From NCBI GenBank assembly GCA_030694465.1, contig JAUXYJ010000055.1, positions 388,413 to 452,412 of the forward strand: a stretch of 64,000 bases of DNA, in the 5' to 3' direction. This document shows positions 36,536 to 45,766 of the stretch, piece after piece (the first letter of the stretch is position 1; each line of letters begins with the position of its first letter). The notes under the pieces are model-generated. The model worked only from the letters and a program-made list of their open reading frames with translations. It was not told the DNA's origin and made no database searches. The DNA comes from Deltaproteobacteria bacterium. GTDB lineage: Bacteria > Myxococcota_A > Polyangia > Polyangiales > Ga0077539. The translations under genes were made by a program, and so were the position numbers.

Positions 36536-39295
36536 ATGACGGCCGTACTTCCTCCAGCGGGTGACCCCTCGGTGCTCTATGTGCTCGACCTCTCGGGCTA
36601 CATCTACCGCGCGTATCATGGGATGCGCCCGCTCTCGAACAGCAAGGGCGAGGTGACTCACGCGGTCATGGGCATGGCCAACATGCTCAACCGTCTCGTC
36701 CGCGATCAGCGCCCAGCGTATCTCGCGGTCGCGATGGATCCTTCGCGAGACCTGTGCTTTCGCAACGAGATTTATCCCGAGTACAAGGCCACGCGCCCCG
36801 AGCCCCCGTCCGACCTCGCGCCTCAGGTCAATCACTGCCGAACCCTCGTGAAAGCGTGGGCGATTCCAGTGCTTGAGCGTGCCGGCTTCGAAGCCGATGA
36901 TCTCATCGCTGCGTGTGTTCGCGAGGCGCGCAAACACAACCTCCGCACCGTGATCTGCTCGGCCGACAAAGACCTCATGCAGCTCGTCGCAGACGATGTC
37001 ATCCAGTGGGACGCGATGCGCAACGCTGTCTACGGGGTCGAAGAGGTGAAGGCCAAGTGGGGCGTCCCGCCCTCGCGCGTGGCCGACCTCCTTGCCCTGA
37101 TGGGGGACACCTCGGACAACGTCCCCGGTGTCTCTGGAATCGGTGAAAAAACAGCCGCAAAGCTCATTTTGGAGCACGGCGGAGTCGAGGACGTCCTCGC
37201 CGCGGCGCCCACGCTCAAGGGCAAGATCAAAGAGAACCTCCAGCGCGAAGCCGAGCTCGCGCGGCTGTCCTACCGGCTCGTTGAGCTCACCGGCGCGGTC
37301 GATGTCACGCTGGACCTCGAGACCCTTCGCTACGGTGGCTGGGACGCCGAGGGCATCCGCGCGCTCTATCGCGAGCTCGAATTTGGTCGCCTCCTTGAGC
37401 AGTTCGACGCGGCCGAGCGAGAGGCATCTGGTGGTGCAAAAGAAGCCACCAAAGCGACAAAGCCCGCGGTCGCTCGCCGTGACGCATCCTCCAAGAAATA
37501 CTCTGCGGTGCTCTCGCTCGAGTCGCTCGACGAGGCCATCGCGCACTGCAGGACTGCCGGGATCATTGGGCTCGACACCGAGACGACCTCTGTCGATCCG
37601 GTGAGCGCGACCCTCGTCGGCATCTCCCTCGCGTGGACCGCGGACGAAGGCGTGTACATCCCCCTCGCACACCGCGTCATCGGCGATCCCGCGCAACTCA
37701 GGCTCGACGATGTACGCGAAAGACTCGGAAAACTCCTGGCAGATCCGTCTGTTCGCAAGACCGGACACCACATCAAGTACGACGACATTGTCCTGCGTCG
37801 TGCGGGCTTTCCGGTGCAGGGCTTCACGTTTGACAGCATGATCGCGAGCTACCTGCTCGATCCCGAACGGCACTCGCACAAGCTCGACGAGGTCGCGCTG
37901 GCCGAGCTCGGCTACCAGATGATCCCGTACGACGTCGTGACCAAAAAGACGCGCGGACATCAGCTCGGCTTTGACGAGGTCCCCATTGACAGCGCGACGC
38001 CGTACGCCGCCGAAGACGCAGACATCGCCCGAATGCTGACGCTCAAACTCGAGCCGAGGCTCGAAGAAAACGAGCTGAAGAGCCTGATGGACGACGTCGA
38101 GATCCCGCTCTCGCTCGTGCTCGCGCGCATGGAAGAGCGCGGGGTGTTGCTCGACCTCACGCTCTTGGCGCAGCTCTCGTCGGACGCCCGCGCGCAGATG
38201 GCCATCCTCGAGGCCGAGCTGATCAAGCTGGCGGGCAAAGAGTTCAACGTAAACTCGCCCCGGCAGCTCGAGACGATCTTGTTCGACGAGCTCAAGTTGC
38301 CAGTGATTAAGCGCACAAAGACGTCGCGATCAACGGACGCCGAGGTGCTCGAAGAGCTCCAAGACAAACACCCGCTGCCTAACAAAATCCTCGAGCATCG
38401 ACAGCTCTCGAAGCTCGAGAGCACCTACCTCTCAGCGCTCCCCGCGATGGTCAACGCCAAGACCCAGCGCGTGCACACAAGCTACAATCAAGCGGTCGCA
38501 GCGACGGGACGCTTGAGCTCAAACAACCCGAATTTGCAGAACATTCCCATTCGCACCGAGCTCGGTCGGCGCGTCCGGGACGCGTTCGTGGCGCCCGAGG
38601 GCTGGTCTCTGTTCGCTGCGGACTACTCGCAAATCGAGCTCCGTGTACTCGCACATTTGTCCAAAGATCCCATCCTCGTCGACGCGTTTGCCAAGGGCGA
38701 AGACGTGCACACGCGCACCGCGGTCGAGATCTTTAAGCTCCCCGTAGACCAGATCACACGAGACCAACGCGTGAGAGCGAAGACCGTGAATTTTGCGGTG
38801 ATCTATGGTCAGGGCGACAGCGCACTCGCGAGACAATTGGGCATCAGCAAAGACGAAGCGTCGCGATTTATCGACGCGTATTTTCGAACCTTCAGCGGCC
38901 TGACCTCGTACCTCGAGGCCGTCGTCGAGCAGGCTCGCAAGGGCGAAGGCGTGCGCACCATCCTCGGTCGTCGCCGCTTTCTCCCGTCGATCTCAAGCGA
39001 AAACAAAGGCCTCCGGGCGCAAGCCGAGCGCATCGCGAAGAACACGCCCATTCAGGGGACCGCCGCGGACATCATGAAGGTCGCCATGATCAAGATTGAC
39101 CGCATGTTGACCCGCGAAAAGCTTCGCACCCAGATGATCCTAACCGTCCACGACGAGCTCGTCTTCGAGGTGCCCAATGACGAGCTCGATCGCCTCCGTC
39201 CCCTCGTGCGAGAACACATGGAGACCGCGATCAAGCTCGACGTTCCGCTGATCGTTGAGTGCGGTACGGGTCGCACGTGGGGTCAAGCGCACTAA
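36536..39295 (+). CDS. polA: DNA polymerase I
   Basis: 919 residues, full length. The 5'-3' exonuclease (1-300) shows YRAYHGM, FEADDLIA and LMGDTSDNVPGVSGIG. The 3'-5' proofreading domain (about 320-510) keeps its acidic motifs: DTETTSVDP (DxE), HHIKYDD and YAAEDAD. The polymerase domain has motif A DYSQIELRVLAHLS, the O helix RVRAKTVNFAVIYGQ and motif C VHDELVFE. All three activities should be functional. Its stop is seven bases before the end of the convergent MshEN gene. Confidence 0.96.
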   Translation: MTAVLPPAGDPSVLYVLDLSGYIYRAYHGMRPLSNSKGEVTHAVMGMANMLNRLVRDQRPAYLAVAMDPSRDLCFRNEIYPEYKATRPEPPSDLAPQVNHCRTLVKAWAIPVLERAGFEADDLIAACVREARKHNLRTVICSADKDLMQLVADDVIQWDAMRNAVYGVEEVKAKWGVPPSRVADLLALMGDTSDNVPGVSGIGEKTAAKLILEHGGVEDVLAAAPTLKGKIKENLQREAELARLSYRLVELTGAVDVTLDLETLRYGGWDAEGIRALYRELEFGRLLEQFDAAEREASGGAKEATKATKPAVARRDASSKKYSAVLSLESLDEAIAHCRTAGIIGLDTETTSVDPVSATLVGISLAWTADEGVYIPLAHRVIGDPAQLRLDDVRERLGKLLADPSVRKTGHHIKYDDIVLRRAGFPVQGFTFDSMIASYLLDPERHSHKLDEVALAELGYQMIPYDVVTKKTRGHQLGFDEVPIDSATPYAAEDADIARMLTLKLEPRLEENELKSLMDDVEIPLSLVLARMEERGVLLDLTLLAQLSSDARAQMAILEAELIKLAGKEFNVNSPRQLETILFDELKLPVIKRTKTSRSTDAEVLEELQDKHPLPNKILEHRQLSKLESTYLSALPAMVNAKTQRVHTSYNQAVAATGRLSSNNPNLQNIPIRTELGRRVRDAFVAPEGWSLFAADYSQIELRVLAHLSKDPILVDAFAKGEDVHTRTAVEIFKLPVDQITRDQRVRAKTVNFAVIYGQGDSALARQLGISKDEASRFIDAYFRTFSGLTSYLEAVVEQARKGEGVRTILGRRRFLPSISSENKGLRAQAERIAKNTPIQGTAADIMKVAMIKIDRMLTREKLRTQMILTVHDELVFEVPNDELDRLRPLVREHMETAIKLDVPLIVECGTGRTWGQAH

Positions 39296-39302
39296 CGGCC
39301 CT

Positions 39303-40295
39303 TCACGGGGTCTTGTTCTGCGACGAGACCATCGCGCGAAGCTCTTCCGCGGTGAGCAAACCCCGTCGAGACAGATGCAAAATCAGCGCGCGCAAAATGG
39401 CCTCTGTGCGCGCCAGCCGGTCTTCAACCGAGCGAGGCTGCGATTCGTCCACGACCGCTGCGATCTCTTGAGACGTCCCCGCATCGCCGCGACGACGTGT
39501 GGGCGTCCCAGGTTTGGGCAGCTCCATCGAGGTGCCATCCAAGAGCAACATCGAGACGGCGGGACGCGAGGGGCTCTGAGGTTCGGGTACAACGGCCTGC
39601 AATTGGTCTGACGAAATCGCAGAATCTGTGGTCCCCAGCGCAGCCGCCGGGCCGGGATGCGACACAACCGCTGGCGCGCTTGCGGCGGAGACCGTCGTGG
39701 GCTCTCCGAGGTCCTGATCCGTCTTGCGATGGGGAGCATCCACCGTCGCCGGTCGCGGGCTGGGCGCCACGCGCGGAGGCTCGGCTCTGCGCAGCGGCAA
39801 CGGCGCCGCGTCCTCAAGCTCTACCTCTACCTCGTGCGTCCCTTGCGCATAGAGTCGGTCAATCGCGCTGCGAATATCCGAGGGCGGGGCGACCATCGGC
39901 CGCACCGGCATCTCTGCAGATTCGCTCACAGCCCTGAGCGCTTCGTCGTGCGTGGGGTCATCCATCGCGAGGTAGAGCGTGTCGCCCTCCCGACGCTCGC
40001 GCCGCACATACACCGGAATCACCGTGAACCGCTCGGCGATCTCGCGGGTCACTAAAGCCAGCAGCGACGGCGAAAAATCAATGTGCGAGAGGCTCACCCA
40101 AGGCACCGAGAGCTGCTGCGAAAGGATCCTCGCGAACTGCACCTCGTTGATAAATCCCAGCGAGACCAAGACGTGCCCCAGCCGCTTGCCGCCCGCTCCC
40201 TGCTGGGCCTGCGTGGCAATCGCCTGCTCAAGCTGCGAAGCCGTGATGACGCCATTTTGCACCAGGAGATCTCCGATGCGCACGCGATTGGTCAC
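39303..40295 (-). CDS. Free-standing MshEN (GspE/PilB N-terminal) domain protein
   Basis: 330 residues from GTG 40295. The first 145 residues form a GspE N-terminal domain. Both copies of the 24-residue c-di-GMP motif RLGxxLxxxGxxxxxxLxxxLxxQ are present: R6-Q29 (starting RIGDLLVQNG) and R38-Q61 (starting RLGHVLVSLG). The rest is an Ala/Pro/Ser-rich region ending in a short helix (DRLARTEAILRALILHLSRRGLL). There is no secretion ATPase domain, unlike MshE/PilB, so it may be a separate c-di-GMP-binding protein acting on a pilus or secretion ATPase elsewhere. No pilus genes are in the window. Confidence 0.8.
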   Translation of the reverse strand: MTNRVRIGDLLVQNGVITASQLEQAIATQAQQGAGGKRLGHVLVSLGFINEVQFARILSQQLSVPWVSLSHIDFSPSLLALVTREIAERFTVIPVYVRRERREGDTLYLAMDDPTHDEALRAVSESAEMPVRPMVAPPSDIRSAIDRLYAQGTHEVEVELEDAAPLPLRRAEPPRVAPSPRPATVDAPHRKTDQDLGEPTTVSAASAPAVVSHPGPAAALGTTDSAISSDQLQAVVPEPQSPSRPAVSMLLLDGTSMELPKPGTPTRRRGDAGTSQEIAAVVDESQPRSVEDRLARTEAILRALILHLSRRGLLTAEELRAMVSSQNKTP

Positions 40296-40629
40296 GATGT
40301 TTCGCCCTCTGCCATGTCTCGTTTGGATCGGATGGTCGCTTCACCGCTGCCTGCGCATTCGGGCCTACGGCACTCGCTCACCGCGCACCTTAGCGTGCAC
40401 TTGCGCCCCCCATACAGTTTCTTTTTGCCCGGCGCCCTGAAGCAATGTCCGCGAACCCCCCCAACCACCGCCCGGTCCCATGCTGACGGTGAAAATACAC
40501 CCGCGCCGGTCATTCTCTCGCTGCACACACGCTACGCATATGGTCGTGGACGCGGTATAAGGGCGCGCGCTGTGGGTCTCAGTCCCCAGTTGAGCTCCTT
40601 CTCTCGTTTGCTTTACGACCGTTGGATCC
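40296..40629. other. Intergenic region, 334 bases
   Basis: Between two divergent genes. It must hold a promoter for each side. I see no convincing -35/-10 pair, hairpin or repeat by eye. Confidence 0.45.
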
Positions 40630-41151
40630 GTGTCCGAACCCGACAATCTCTCCGATCAAGACGCGTCTGAGCCTGTACGTCAGACCCCTTCGCCGCGTCC
40701 CAATGGCCGCATTCGCCTCGTGTTAGGGTTGACCCTGCTCGGTACAATCGCTGCGTTTTCGCTCACCGGAATCGTCACCATCTACCGAGCAACCCTCGCG
40801 GGACCCACGGCACCGAGCCGCTTTCACTCCTGCGAAGATGGCCTCCGTGGCCTCTACGCGGGCTATGCCCGTCAGCTCAGCCCTGTCGAGCTGGGGGGAG
40901 AGCAGGCACTCCCACGCACCCCCCACACGGTCCCAACTCTGACCTCTGACCTCCGCGTCCTCGACGACGCACTGCGGGACCTCGCGCCACGCTGTGCTTC
41001 GGAGGGACGCGATGGCCAAGCGGCGTTTTCAGCGCTCGAACGCTGGCGCCATCGCTCCGAAGACAACGCGCGCTTGCTCGAACAACAGGTGACCCCTGAT
41101 GCCGTGCAGGCGCTTCACTATCGATCACCTCGTACGCAGCCCAATCGGTAA
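40630..41151 (+). CDS. Single-pass membrane protein, unknown
   Basis: 173 residues from GTG 40630. A Pro/Ser/Asp-rich N-terminus of about 28 residues precedes a membrane helix at about 29-51 (RLVLGLTLLGTIAAFSLTGIVTIY), then about 120 residues probably in the periplasm with two cysteines (FHSCEDGL, APRCASEG) that may bond. Helical, without a recognised family. The helicase gene begins 75 bases later. Confidence 0.55.
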   Translation: MSEPDNLSDQDASEPVRQTPSPRPNGRIRLVLGLTLLGTIAAFSLTGIVTIYRATLAGPTAPSRFHSCEDGLRGLYAGYARQLSPVELGGEQALPRTPHTVPTLTSDLRVLDDALRDLAPRCASEGRDGQAAFSALERWRHRSEDNARLLEQQVTPDAVQALHYRSPRTQPNR

Positions 41152-41226
41152 ACAATTGGTCTGTAAAATCGCAGGGTATTCTAATCTCTTTCCTCGTCTC
41201 ACCACGAAGCAGCAAAGCTGAATCGC

Positions 41227-43098
41227 ATGACCATCACATCCACCGACGGCCCCGCCGTGTCCTTCGACTCCCTCGGTCTGTCTGCGCCCGTCCGTCGCGC
41301 AATTTCCGAAGCTGGATACAAAAATCCCACCTCCGTCCAAGCCGCGGTCTTCGGTCCCATCGCCGCAGGTCGCGATACGCTGGTCCAGAGCAAGACCGGC
41401 TCGGGCAAGACCGCAGCGTTCGCGCTGCCCATCCTCGATCGCCGGATCAACACCGAGGGCGGCGTCCAGGCCATGGTGCTCTGCCCCACCCGCGAGCTCG
41501 CCATTCAGTTCTGCGGCGAAGTCGCTCGGCTCGGAAAATACCGCAACATCAAGGCCGTCGCGATCTACGGCGGCGCCTCGATGGAGCGCCAAGTCGATGA
41601 GATCCAAGCAGGTGCTCAGATTGCAGTAGGCACCCCCGGCCGCATGCTCGACCACCTCAAGCGCCGCACGCTCGACGCGAGCAACATCCGCGTGGTCTGC
41701 CTCGACGAAGCCGACGAGATGCTCTCGATGGGCTTCGCCGAAGACCTCAACGCGATCCTCGAGTTCTTGCCCCGCCCTCGGCAGACGCTGCTCTTCAGCG
41801 CGACGATGCCCGAGTCCATTCGGCGCCTCGCCTCACGACAACAGCGCGACGCCGAGAGCATCTTGCTCTCCGCAGATCAAATCGCGCCCGACTCGATCGA
41901 CCACTTTGTCTACTACGTCGGTCTGCAAGACCGGCTCACCTCGCTCATGCGAGTCATGGACCAAGAGCAGCCCGACCGCGCGATTATCTTCTGCAATACA
42001 CGCGACGAAACCACCACGGTATCCAACGCGCTCCGACGCAAAGGCTTGTCGGTTGACTACCTCTCTGGCGAGCTCGATCAGGGCGCGCGTGAGCGAGTCT
42101 TGGCGTCGTTTCGCGATGGGCAAATCCAACACCTCGTCGCCACAGATGTCGCCGCGCGAGGCATCGACGTCAGCACCGTGACCCACGTGGTAAACTACGG
42201 GTTTCCGGTTGAAGCTGAGTCGTACGTGCACCGCACGGGTCGAACCGGTCGCGCGGGCCGTCGCGGCGTCGCGATCTCACTCTTCGCCCCGGCGGACGTC
42301 GGCAACCTGTACATGCTGCGGCTCTCGTACGGCATTAAGCCCATCGAGCGCGCGCTCCCCAGCGCCGAAGAAGAGCGCACTCGCCGCGAAGTCGAGCAAC
42401 TTGACCTGCTTCGCGCACAGACACTCACGTCCAAAGTAGGCGCTGACTCGCTCTCGCTCGCTCGACGAGTCCTCGCGCATGACCACGCAGAGGCCATCAT
42501 CGCGGCACTCATCGAGACGACCCTGCGATCGGCCACCCGCGACGCGCTTGGAGCGCCAGAGCGCGCCCCTGTCGCAGCGCCGGTAGCCAAGGCCGCCAAG
42601 TTCGCTGCACCCGCGCAGCCGGCTCCGATCGCCGCAGAGGCCCCTGCCGCAGAGACCCCCGTCGCAGAGGCCCCTACGGCCATCCAGCCAGCCGCCGAAG
42701 CCAGCGAGCGCCCCGCGTCGTCACGACCGCGCCGCGCCCCGCGCAACGCTCCTGAGAACCGCCCACGACGCATCGACGTGCACGGCGGCGAGGACCCAGG
42801 GCTCGAGCCCGAGACCATCGAGTCGGACATGGGCGAGGTCCGTGTGGCCCTCGGTCGACGCGACGGTGTTCGCGGTGGCGACCTCGCGCGCATGGTCCGC
42901 GACCGTGCAGGGATCGCACCCAAGGACATCGGCACGATCAAGCTCTACGATCGCTTTGCGCTCATCCCAGTCCGCGCAGACCAAGTTGACACGGTCATCG
43001 AGGCCCTCGAGAGCGTCTCGATCGAAGATCGCCCGCTCTCTCCAGAGCGTGGACGCCTGAGCCTCTCGGTCGAAGAAGACCTCGACGAGCAGCAGTGA
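41227..43098 (+). CDS. DEAD-box RNA helicase with DbpA-like RNA-binding domain
   Basis: 623 residues. RecA-like core with Q motif (SVQAAV region after YKNPT), Walker A SKTGSGKTAAF, Ia PTRELA, II DEADEML, III SATMPE and VI HRTGRTGRAGRRG. An Ala/Pro-rich linker (about 440-530) is followed by a C-terminal DbpA/CsdA-type RNA-binding domain (MGEVRVALGRRDGVRGGDLARMVRDRAGI). This layout is like DeaD/CsdA, involved in ribosome assembly and cold adaptation, but exact orthology to deaD, csdA or dbpA cannot be decided by eye. Confidence 0.9.
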   Translation: MTITSTDGPAVSFDSLGLSAPVRRAISEAGYKNPTSVQAAVFGPIAAGRDTLVQSKTGSGKTAAFALPILDRRINTEGGVQAMVLCPTRELAIQFCGEVARLGKYRNIKAVAIYGGASMERQVDEIQAGAQIAVGTPGRMLDHLKRRTLDASNIRVVCLDEADEMLSMGFAEDLNAILEFLPRPRQTLLFSATMPESIRRLASRQQRDAESILLSADQIAPDSIDHFVYYVGLQDRLTSLMRVMDQEQPDRAIIFCNTRDETTTVSNALRRKGLSVDYLSGELDQGARERVLASFRDGQIQHLVATDVAARGIDVSTVTHVVNYGFPVEAESYVHRTGRTGRAGRRGVAISLFAPADVGNLYMLRLSYGIKPIERALPSAEEERTRREVEQLDLLRAQTLTSKVGADSLSLARRVLAHDHAEAIIAALIETTLRSATRDALGAPERAPVAAPVAKAAKFAAPAQPAPIAAEAPAAETPVAEAPTAIQPAAEASERPASSRPRRAPRNAPENRPRRIDVHGGEDPGLEPETIESDMGEVRVALGRRDGVRGGDLARMVRDRAGIAPKDIGTIKLYDRFALIPVRADQVDTVIEALESVSIEDRPLSPERGRLSLSVEEDLDEQQ

Positions 43099-43107
43099 GT
43101 CTGCTAG

Positions 43108-43147
43108 CGAATTAGCTAGGCAATCGAACTTTGGGGGAGCTAATTCG
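43108..43147. terminator. Perfect 10-bp inverted repeat between convergent genes
   Basis: CGAATTAGCT (43108-43117) and AGCTAATTCG (43138-43147) with a 20-base loop. It lies nine bases after the helicase stop and spans the end of the convergent unknown gene, so it is probably a bidirectional terminator or mRNA-end hairpin. The stem is only half GC and no T tract follows. Confidence 0.45.
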
Positions 43148-44029
43148 AGCGCTGTCTTCGTAGCTCAGATCCATCTGCGTAGCGGCCAGCTCAGCGGTCG
43201 AGCGCCCCATGGCCTCGGCGAGCTCTGTGAGCGGCAACGCTACGTGAGGTCGCGAGAGCTGCACAAAGGCCTCGTCGGTGCCCGAGGAGGGCTGCGCGTA
43301 GTTCCATGTGGCAAGGGACAGCACATCGCGTGGATCGTGGCGCGAGCAGCCGAGGCACGTCTTGCGTGCATGCAATTGGGCCAGCAACGTCGGGGCAAAG
43401 TCAGTGGTCTCTTCTGGGAGGAGCAACACACGATCGCCCAAAAACCTTGCATAAACCCTCGCAGGACCCACAACGTCAGGTGCCTTGAGCGACGCCACGA
43501 GATCTCTGATGTTTGCCACAAAAGCGCGCGGTGGATAGGCCATGCTCCTGTCTGAATGGCCCACAGCGAGGCGCTCCATGCAGACCTGCTCGCTCCATTG
43601 CGCGTTGTCGTACCCGGCGAGCTTGGGTGGCAGACCTGGAGGGACGACCCCGCGGCGCTTGGACGAGAATCTCGCGACATTTCCAGCGCTATCGGTCGCG
43701 AACCCCGAGCGAGACGGATACTCACACACTGGCCATCGAAACGGCGCGTCTGCCGGAGCCTCTGGCAAGAGATCAAAGTCCGCAGCCGAGCTCATTCCGT
43801 GAATGCGCGCCGAACCGACGCGATCTCGCGCGCCCTGATGATAGGTCTCTACGCGCGCGCCACGCACCACGACTTCGAGCGTTTCTCCAAACGGATACAC
43901 CCAGCGCACCGACGGCGCCGACAGCCCAAGGGCGACCGCAAGCACGCTGGTTGGATGCGTGTCTAACCACAGCATCACCGCGAGCGGAAACTCCCCATCC
44001 ACATCTCTCAAGCGATCAGACGTTGGCAT
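43112..44029 (-). CDS. Conserved-looking protein of unknown function
   Basis: 305 residues from ATG 44029 (MPTSDRLRDVDGEF); a start at 44095 is possible. No clear ribosome-binding site. Composition and coherent length make it a real gene. Points visible: FPLAVMLWLDTHPTSVLAVALGL, a Pro-rich VVPPGLPPKLAGYDNAQW, a possible metal pair CLGC, and ARFLGDRVLLLPEETTDFAPTLLAQLHA. No signal peptide or membrane helix. I do not recognise a family. Confidence 0.55.
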   Translation of the reverse strand: MPTSDRLRDVDGEFPLAVMLWLDTHPTSVLAVALGLSAPSVRWVYPFGETLEVVVRGARVETYHQGARDRVGSARIHGMSSAADFDLLPEAPADAPFRWPVCEYPSRSGFATDSAGNVARFSSKRRGVVPPGLPPKLAGYDNAQWSEQVCMERLAVGHSDRSMAYPPRAFVANIRDLVASLKAPDVVGPARVYARFLGDRVLLLPEETTDFAPTLLAQLHARKTCLGCSRHDPRDVLSLATWNYAQPSSGTDEAFVQLSRPHVALPLTELAEAMGRSTAELAATQMDLSYEDSARISSPKVRLPS

Positions 44030-44217
44030 TTGCTTGCGCCAACCATAGCGGTTCGCGCCGCGCAGAACACGGCTCGCAGGGCGCAATTCGCACATTGTGC
44101 GACCCGCTGTTTGTGGACTTGAGCGCGCTGCACTCTGCGTTGACTTTGACGCTTGCAGAGGCTTAGCGTGCCCAGCGCGTTCGGTCGCTGTACCGGGCCG
44201 CAGAAAAGTCAGAAAAT

Positions 44218-44730
44218 ATGCGACTCTATCCCGCAAAAATCTCGCTCATCGCCGCAGATATCCTGCGCGGGCTAACGCAAGATGGCGACATCGAACTCGA
44301 AGACCGGGCCGAGGCCGAAGAAGACCTATGCAGCGTCATGCGGGAGTACCTGCGACAGGACCGCGAGATCACTGAACGCGCAAAAGATCGCGCTGAAAAG
44401 ATCGGCGCTGGCAACGCAGAGGTTCACCGAATTAAGCGCAAAATGGCTGAAGATCTTAACTTCGGTCTCGGTGGCGAGGCGGTCTCTTGGATCTTAGACC
44501 AGGCCGTCCAAATGCTCATGCGGTCAAGCAATGTCGCCGAGATTTTTGCAGAAGATCCTGTGCTCCGTCGCAAGATGCGCGCAGTGCTCGAGCGCTACAT
44601 GAATGTCGATGACGAGATGGACACCGAAGTTCGCTCGCGGCTCAAACATCTCTCCGAAGGTACGCAAAATTGGGAGGTCGAGTACGCGCGCGTGATGGAG
44701 CAAATCAAGCGACGACACAACGTCGATTGA
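44218..44730 (+). CDS. DUF507 family protein
   Basis: 170 residues from ATG 44218. All-helical, charged, cytoplasmic. The sequence contains the DUF507 hallmarks MRLYPAKISLIAADILRGLTQDGDIE, the Asp/Glu-rich RAEAEEDLCSVMREYLRQDREI, and a second similar half (EIFAEDPVLRRKMRAVLERYMNVDDEMDTEVRSRLKHL), suggesting an internal duplication. Function of the family is unknown. It occurs in deltaproteobacteria and Aquificae. Confidence 0.85.
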   Translation: MRLYPAKISLIAADILRGLTQDGDIELEDRAEAEEDLCSVMREYLRQDREITERAKDRAEKIGAGNAEVHRIKRKMAEDLNFGLGGEAVSWILDQAVQMLMRSSNVAEIFAEDPVLRRKMRAVLERYMNVDDEMDTEVRSRLKHLSEGTQNWEVEYARVMEQIKRRHNVD

Positions 44731-44785
44731 CCCACTCGACTTGCCTCTTCAACACAACTATTGCCGAGCATGACGCTCGCTATCC

Positions 44786-45730
44786 GTGGAGTATTTCTTG
44801 CGAACACTCGTCACCGGCGGAGCCGGATTTATCGGTGGTCACCTAGTCGACGCGCTCCTTGCGCGCGGCGCAACGGTGCGGATCGTCGACAATTTTTCAA
44901 CGGGACGCCGCGAGAACATCGCGCACAACCTGGACCGCATTGAGCTCATCGAAGGCGACATCTGCGACGACGCGCTGTGCGCTCGGGTGACAAAAGACGT
45001 CGACGTGGTCTTTCACCAAGCCGCGCTTCCAAGCGTCGCGCGCTCGGTCGAGGCCCCCGTCGCTTCGAACGAGGTCAACGTCGGAGCGACCGTCAAGCTG
45101 CTGGATGCCTGCCGTCGCAACGGCGTCGGGCGCTTTGTCTACGCCGCAAGCTCGTCTGCGTACGGTGACACCGAGGTGCTCCCCAAGGTCGAGACCATGG
45201 TGCCGCAGCCGCTGTCTCCCTACGCAGTGAGCAAACTCGCCAGCGAAAACTACGTCAAGGTCTTCGCGCAGCTCTACCAAATGAAGACCTGCGCGCTGAG
45301 ATACTTCAACGTCTTTGGCCCACGCCAAGACCCCAACAGCCATTATGCCGCGGTCGTCCCCAAGTTCTGTACCGCGATTTTGTCCGGAAATTCCCCCACG
45401 ATTTTCGGTGACGGTGGGCAGACCCGCGACTTTACCTTCATCGAAAACGTCGTCCAAGCCAACCTCTTGGCTGCAACCGGCGACGTCGCCGGGCAGGTCG
45501 TCAATGTCGCCTGCGGTGAGCGAATCTCACTGCTCGATCTGGTCGACATGATCAATGGGCTCGCAGGTACTCAGATCAAGGCCACACACGCCCCGGGACG
45601 ACAGGGCGATGTGCGCCACTCGCTCGCGGACATCAGCGCCGCCAAGGCGCTCTTGGGCTTTGACCCCAAGGTCTCGGTTCGCGACGGCCTCGCTCGAACG
45701 TTTGCGTTTTATCAATCCCAGATGCGTTGA
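44786..45730 (+). CDS. NAD-dependent sugar-nucleotide epimerase/dehydratase
   Basis: 314 residues from GTG 44786 (a TTG at 44798 would start MRTLVTGGAGFIGG and is also plausible). Extended SDR: Rossmann motif TGGAGFIGGHL, HQAALPSV, catalytic SSSAYG and YAVSK (Tyr/Lys pair), RYFNVFGPRQDPNS and FTFIENVVQANL. This resembles UDP-GlcNAc/UDP-glucose 4-epimerases of the WbpP/GalE type used for surface polysaccharide; the exact sugar is not readable. Stands alone in front of yicC. Confidence 0.85.
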   Translation: MEYFLRTLVTGGAGFIGGHLVDALLARGATVRIVDNFSTGRRENIAHNLDRIELIEGDICDDALCARVTKDVDVVFHQAALPSVARSVEAPVASNEVNVGATVKLLDACRRNGVGRFVYAASSSAYGDTEVLPKVETMVPQPLSPYAVSKLASENYVKVFAQLYQMKTCALRYFNVFGPRQDPNSHYAAVVPKFCTAILSGNSPTIFGDGGQTRDFTFIENVVQANLLAATGDVAGQVVNVACGERISLLDLVDMINGLAGTQIKATHAPGRQGDVRHSLADISAAKALLGFDPKVSVRDGLARTFAFYQSQMR

Positions 45731-45766
45731 CCTAGAGGTCACCCATGCGCGACTCTCGTCGTGCAT

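Noticed and set aside
36494..37960. 488-codon minus-strand frame opposite polA
   Set aside because: It overlaps the fully conserved polymerase I gene and has no recognisable family features.
43513..44166. Plus-strand frame of 217 codons opposite the unknown minus-strand gene
   Set aside because: Arg/Ser/Pro-rich translation without motifs. The minus-strand frame has a more protein-like composition.
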